Source of the DNA: Eulemur rufifrons | Lineage: Eukaryota > Chordata > Mammalia > Primates > Lemuridae | Reading direction: 5' to 3' | DNA: 64,000 nt | Assembly (NCBI RefSeq): GCF_041146395.1 | Contig: NC_090999.1 | Location: 69,693,001 to 69,757,000 of the forward strand | In this document: positions 63,086 to 64,000 of the stretch, piece by piece | How the letters are laid out: the number at the start of each line of letters is the position of its first letter | How positions within the stretch are numbered: the first letter of the stretch is position 1 | The notes under the pieces: generated by a model | The model's input: the letters and a program-made list of their open reading frames with translations, nothing else | Database searches by the model: none | Told to the model about the DNA's origin: nothing | Program-made: the position numbers and the translations under genes

Positions 63086-63434
63086 GTTTATTAGTCTTTT
63101 TTCTTATATATGTTCCACAAGGACCTGATAATAATTGTTCTGTCTTTTCTGTTTCTTCACTTTCACGTCAATAAAAGTTAGTCCCTCTTAAAAGTAGGTA
63201 GGATTATTTAGGGTAGTCACCATTAGGAAAAGTGAAGCAATCACCAAAATCTAGAAAATATGCGGGGGTCATAAAGTTGATGTTTAATGGTAATGTATAG
63301 AGAAGATAGGAAATGAAGTGAAGGATGTGGGAAGAATATATTTTGATCCTGTGGATACTTCCAAGGCTATGTGAACATCACTTAAGTTTGAGGATGGGAC
63401 AATATAATGTAATGTATCAGAAAGTAATGATAAT

Positions 63435-63640
63435 GCTCAAGCTTAAATCCTGGCTCTGTCAATTATTTGTAGTGTGAACTTGAGAAAGTGAGTTTTTCTT
63501 TCTGTTTTTTTCAATTTCCTCAATTGTAATAGAGGATGAGAATAGCACATTTCTCATAGAGTTGTTCAGGATTAACCCACAAGCACTTAATGAAATAGCT
63601 TTTTACATGTACTTAATTAATGTTACTGTTTGAGCTATGG
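63435..63640 (+). repeat. MIR, near full core
   Basis: One of the better-preserved MIRs here: 'gcttaaatcctggctctgtc', 'tagtgtgaacttgagaaagt', 'aatttcctcaattgtaatag', 'tctcatagagttgttcagga', then 'gcacttaatgaaatagct'. The order matches the MIR consensus. Confidence 0.75.
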
Positions 63641-63689
63641 AGATTCTCTTTGATATAAAGAAGATAAATCCTGTAGAAGAGCTACACTC

Positions 63690-64000
63690 CTTTTTGATTA
63701 TGGTAAAATATACACAACATTGCAATTTATCCACATCCATGCCAACACTTGTTGTTTTCTGGGTTTTTTTCAAATAATAGTCATTTAATGAATATGAAAT
63801 GGTATCTCACTGTGATTTTAGTTTACATTTCCCTAATAATTAGTGAAGTTGAGCATCTTTTCATGTGCTTATTGACCATTTGTATATCCTCTTTGGACAA
63901 ATGACTATTCAGTTCCTTGTCCATATTTGAAATGCTTCTTCATTGTTGAATTTTAGGATTACTTTACATATTTTTATATGAACCCCTTATTAGATGTGTG
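63690..64000 (-). mobile_element. Old L1, running off the window
   Basis: Minus-strand L1: a 3' UTR end ('tatggtaaaatatacacaac', 'attgcaattt') joined directly to ORF2 ('atccacatccatgccaacac', 'atgaaatggtatctcactgt', 'gaagttgagcatcttttcat'). The 3' UTR to ORF2 junction at about 63728 skips some hundreds of bases, so there is an internal deletion. The element continues beyond the last base. Confidence 0.87.

Overview
The window looks like nuclear DNA of a strepsirrhine primate, most likely a Malagasy lemur. It is AT-rich and full of simple repeats. It holds four 7SL-derived Alu elements of dimeric type whose two halves are joined by the extended A/T-rich linker (AAAATAGAAAGAAATTAT, then a TATATAT stretch) that I know from lemur Alus and not from human ones. 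L1 fragments of several ages, MIR, L2, MaLR and ERV-L remnants complete a typical primate repeat landscape. I found no host protein-coding gene, no tRNA or rRNA gene, and no CpG-island-like promoter. The longest reading frames are about 120 codons and fall in transposon debris or in sequence with no coding signature. The window is best read as a gene desert or a large intron.

Layout. 1-7450: old L1 and MIR pieces, a minus-strand L1 3' end (3121-3670), and a free Alu monomer whose tail took an Alu insertion (4123-4633). 7455-8752: a mariner transposon on the minus strand next to a possible short L1 tail. 11880-13290: an old L1 with an Alu-monomer piece inside. 16131-16476: an Alu with a perfect 15-bp target duplication. 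19196-23946: an ERV-L-like provirus with both LTRs, lacking gag and most of the reverse transcriptase. Upstream of it lies a 275-bp copy of its own integrase segment, bounded by 20-bp direct repeats. 24568-24915: an MLT1-type LTR. 26065-28505: a rearranged L1 whose 5' UTR was split by an opposite-strand L1 with a 12-bp target duplication. 31285-33765: an L1 with its 5' part inverted. 34671-35944: a second mariner on the plus strand, with inverted repeats and TA duplications. 37817-38163 and 45567-45861: Alus. 40842-42365, 54690-55640, 55975-58065, 59440-60710 and 63690-64000: minus-strand L1s. 47712-49316: a MaLR LTR plus internal region stopped by a short L1 (49317-49480). 60965-61962: a plus-strand L1 3' end with a G-quadruplex motif.

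No genes work together here in the usual sense. The content is a history of insertions into insertions: L1 supplies the machinery, Alus and Alu monomers use it, and the mariner and ERV-L copies are dead. The most unusual items are the integrase fragment with TSD-like flanks, the pair of mariners, and the layered L1 complex with antisense reading frames in a putative L1 5' UTR. Repeat family names are from memory, without a database search, and edges are accurate to roughly 5-30 bases unless a target duplication fixes them.
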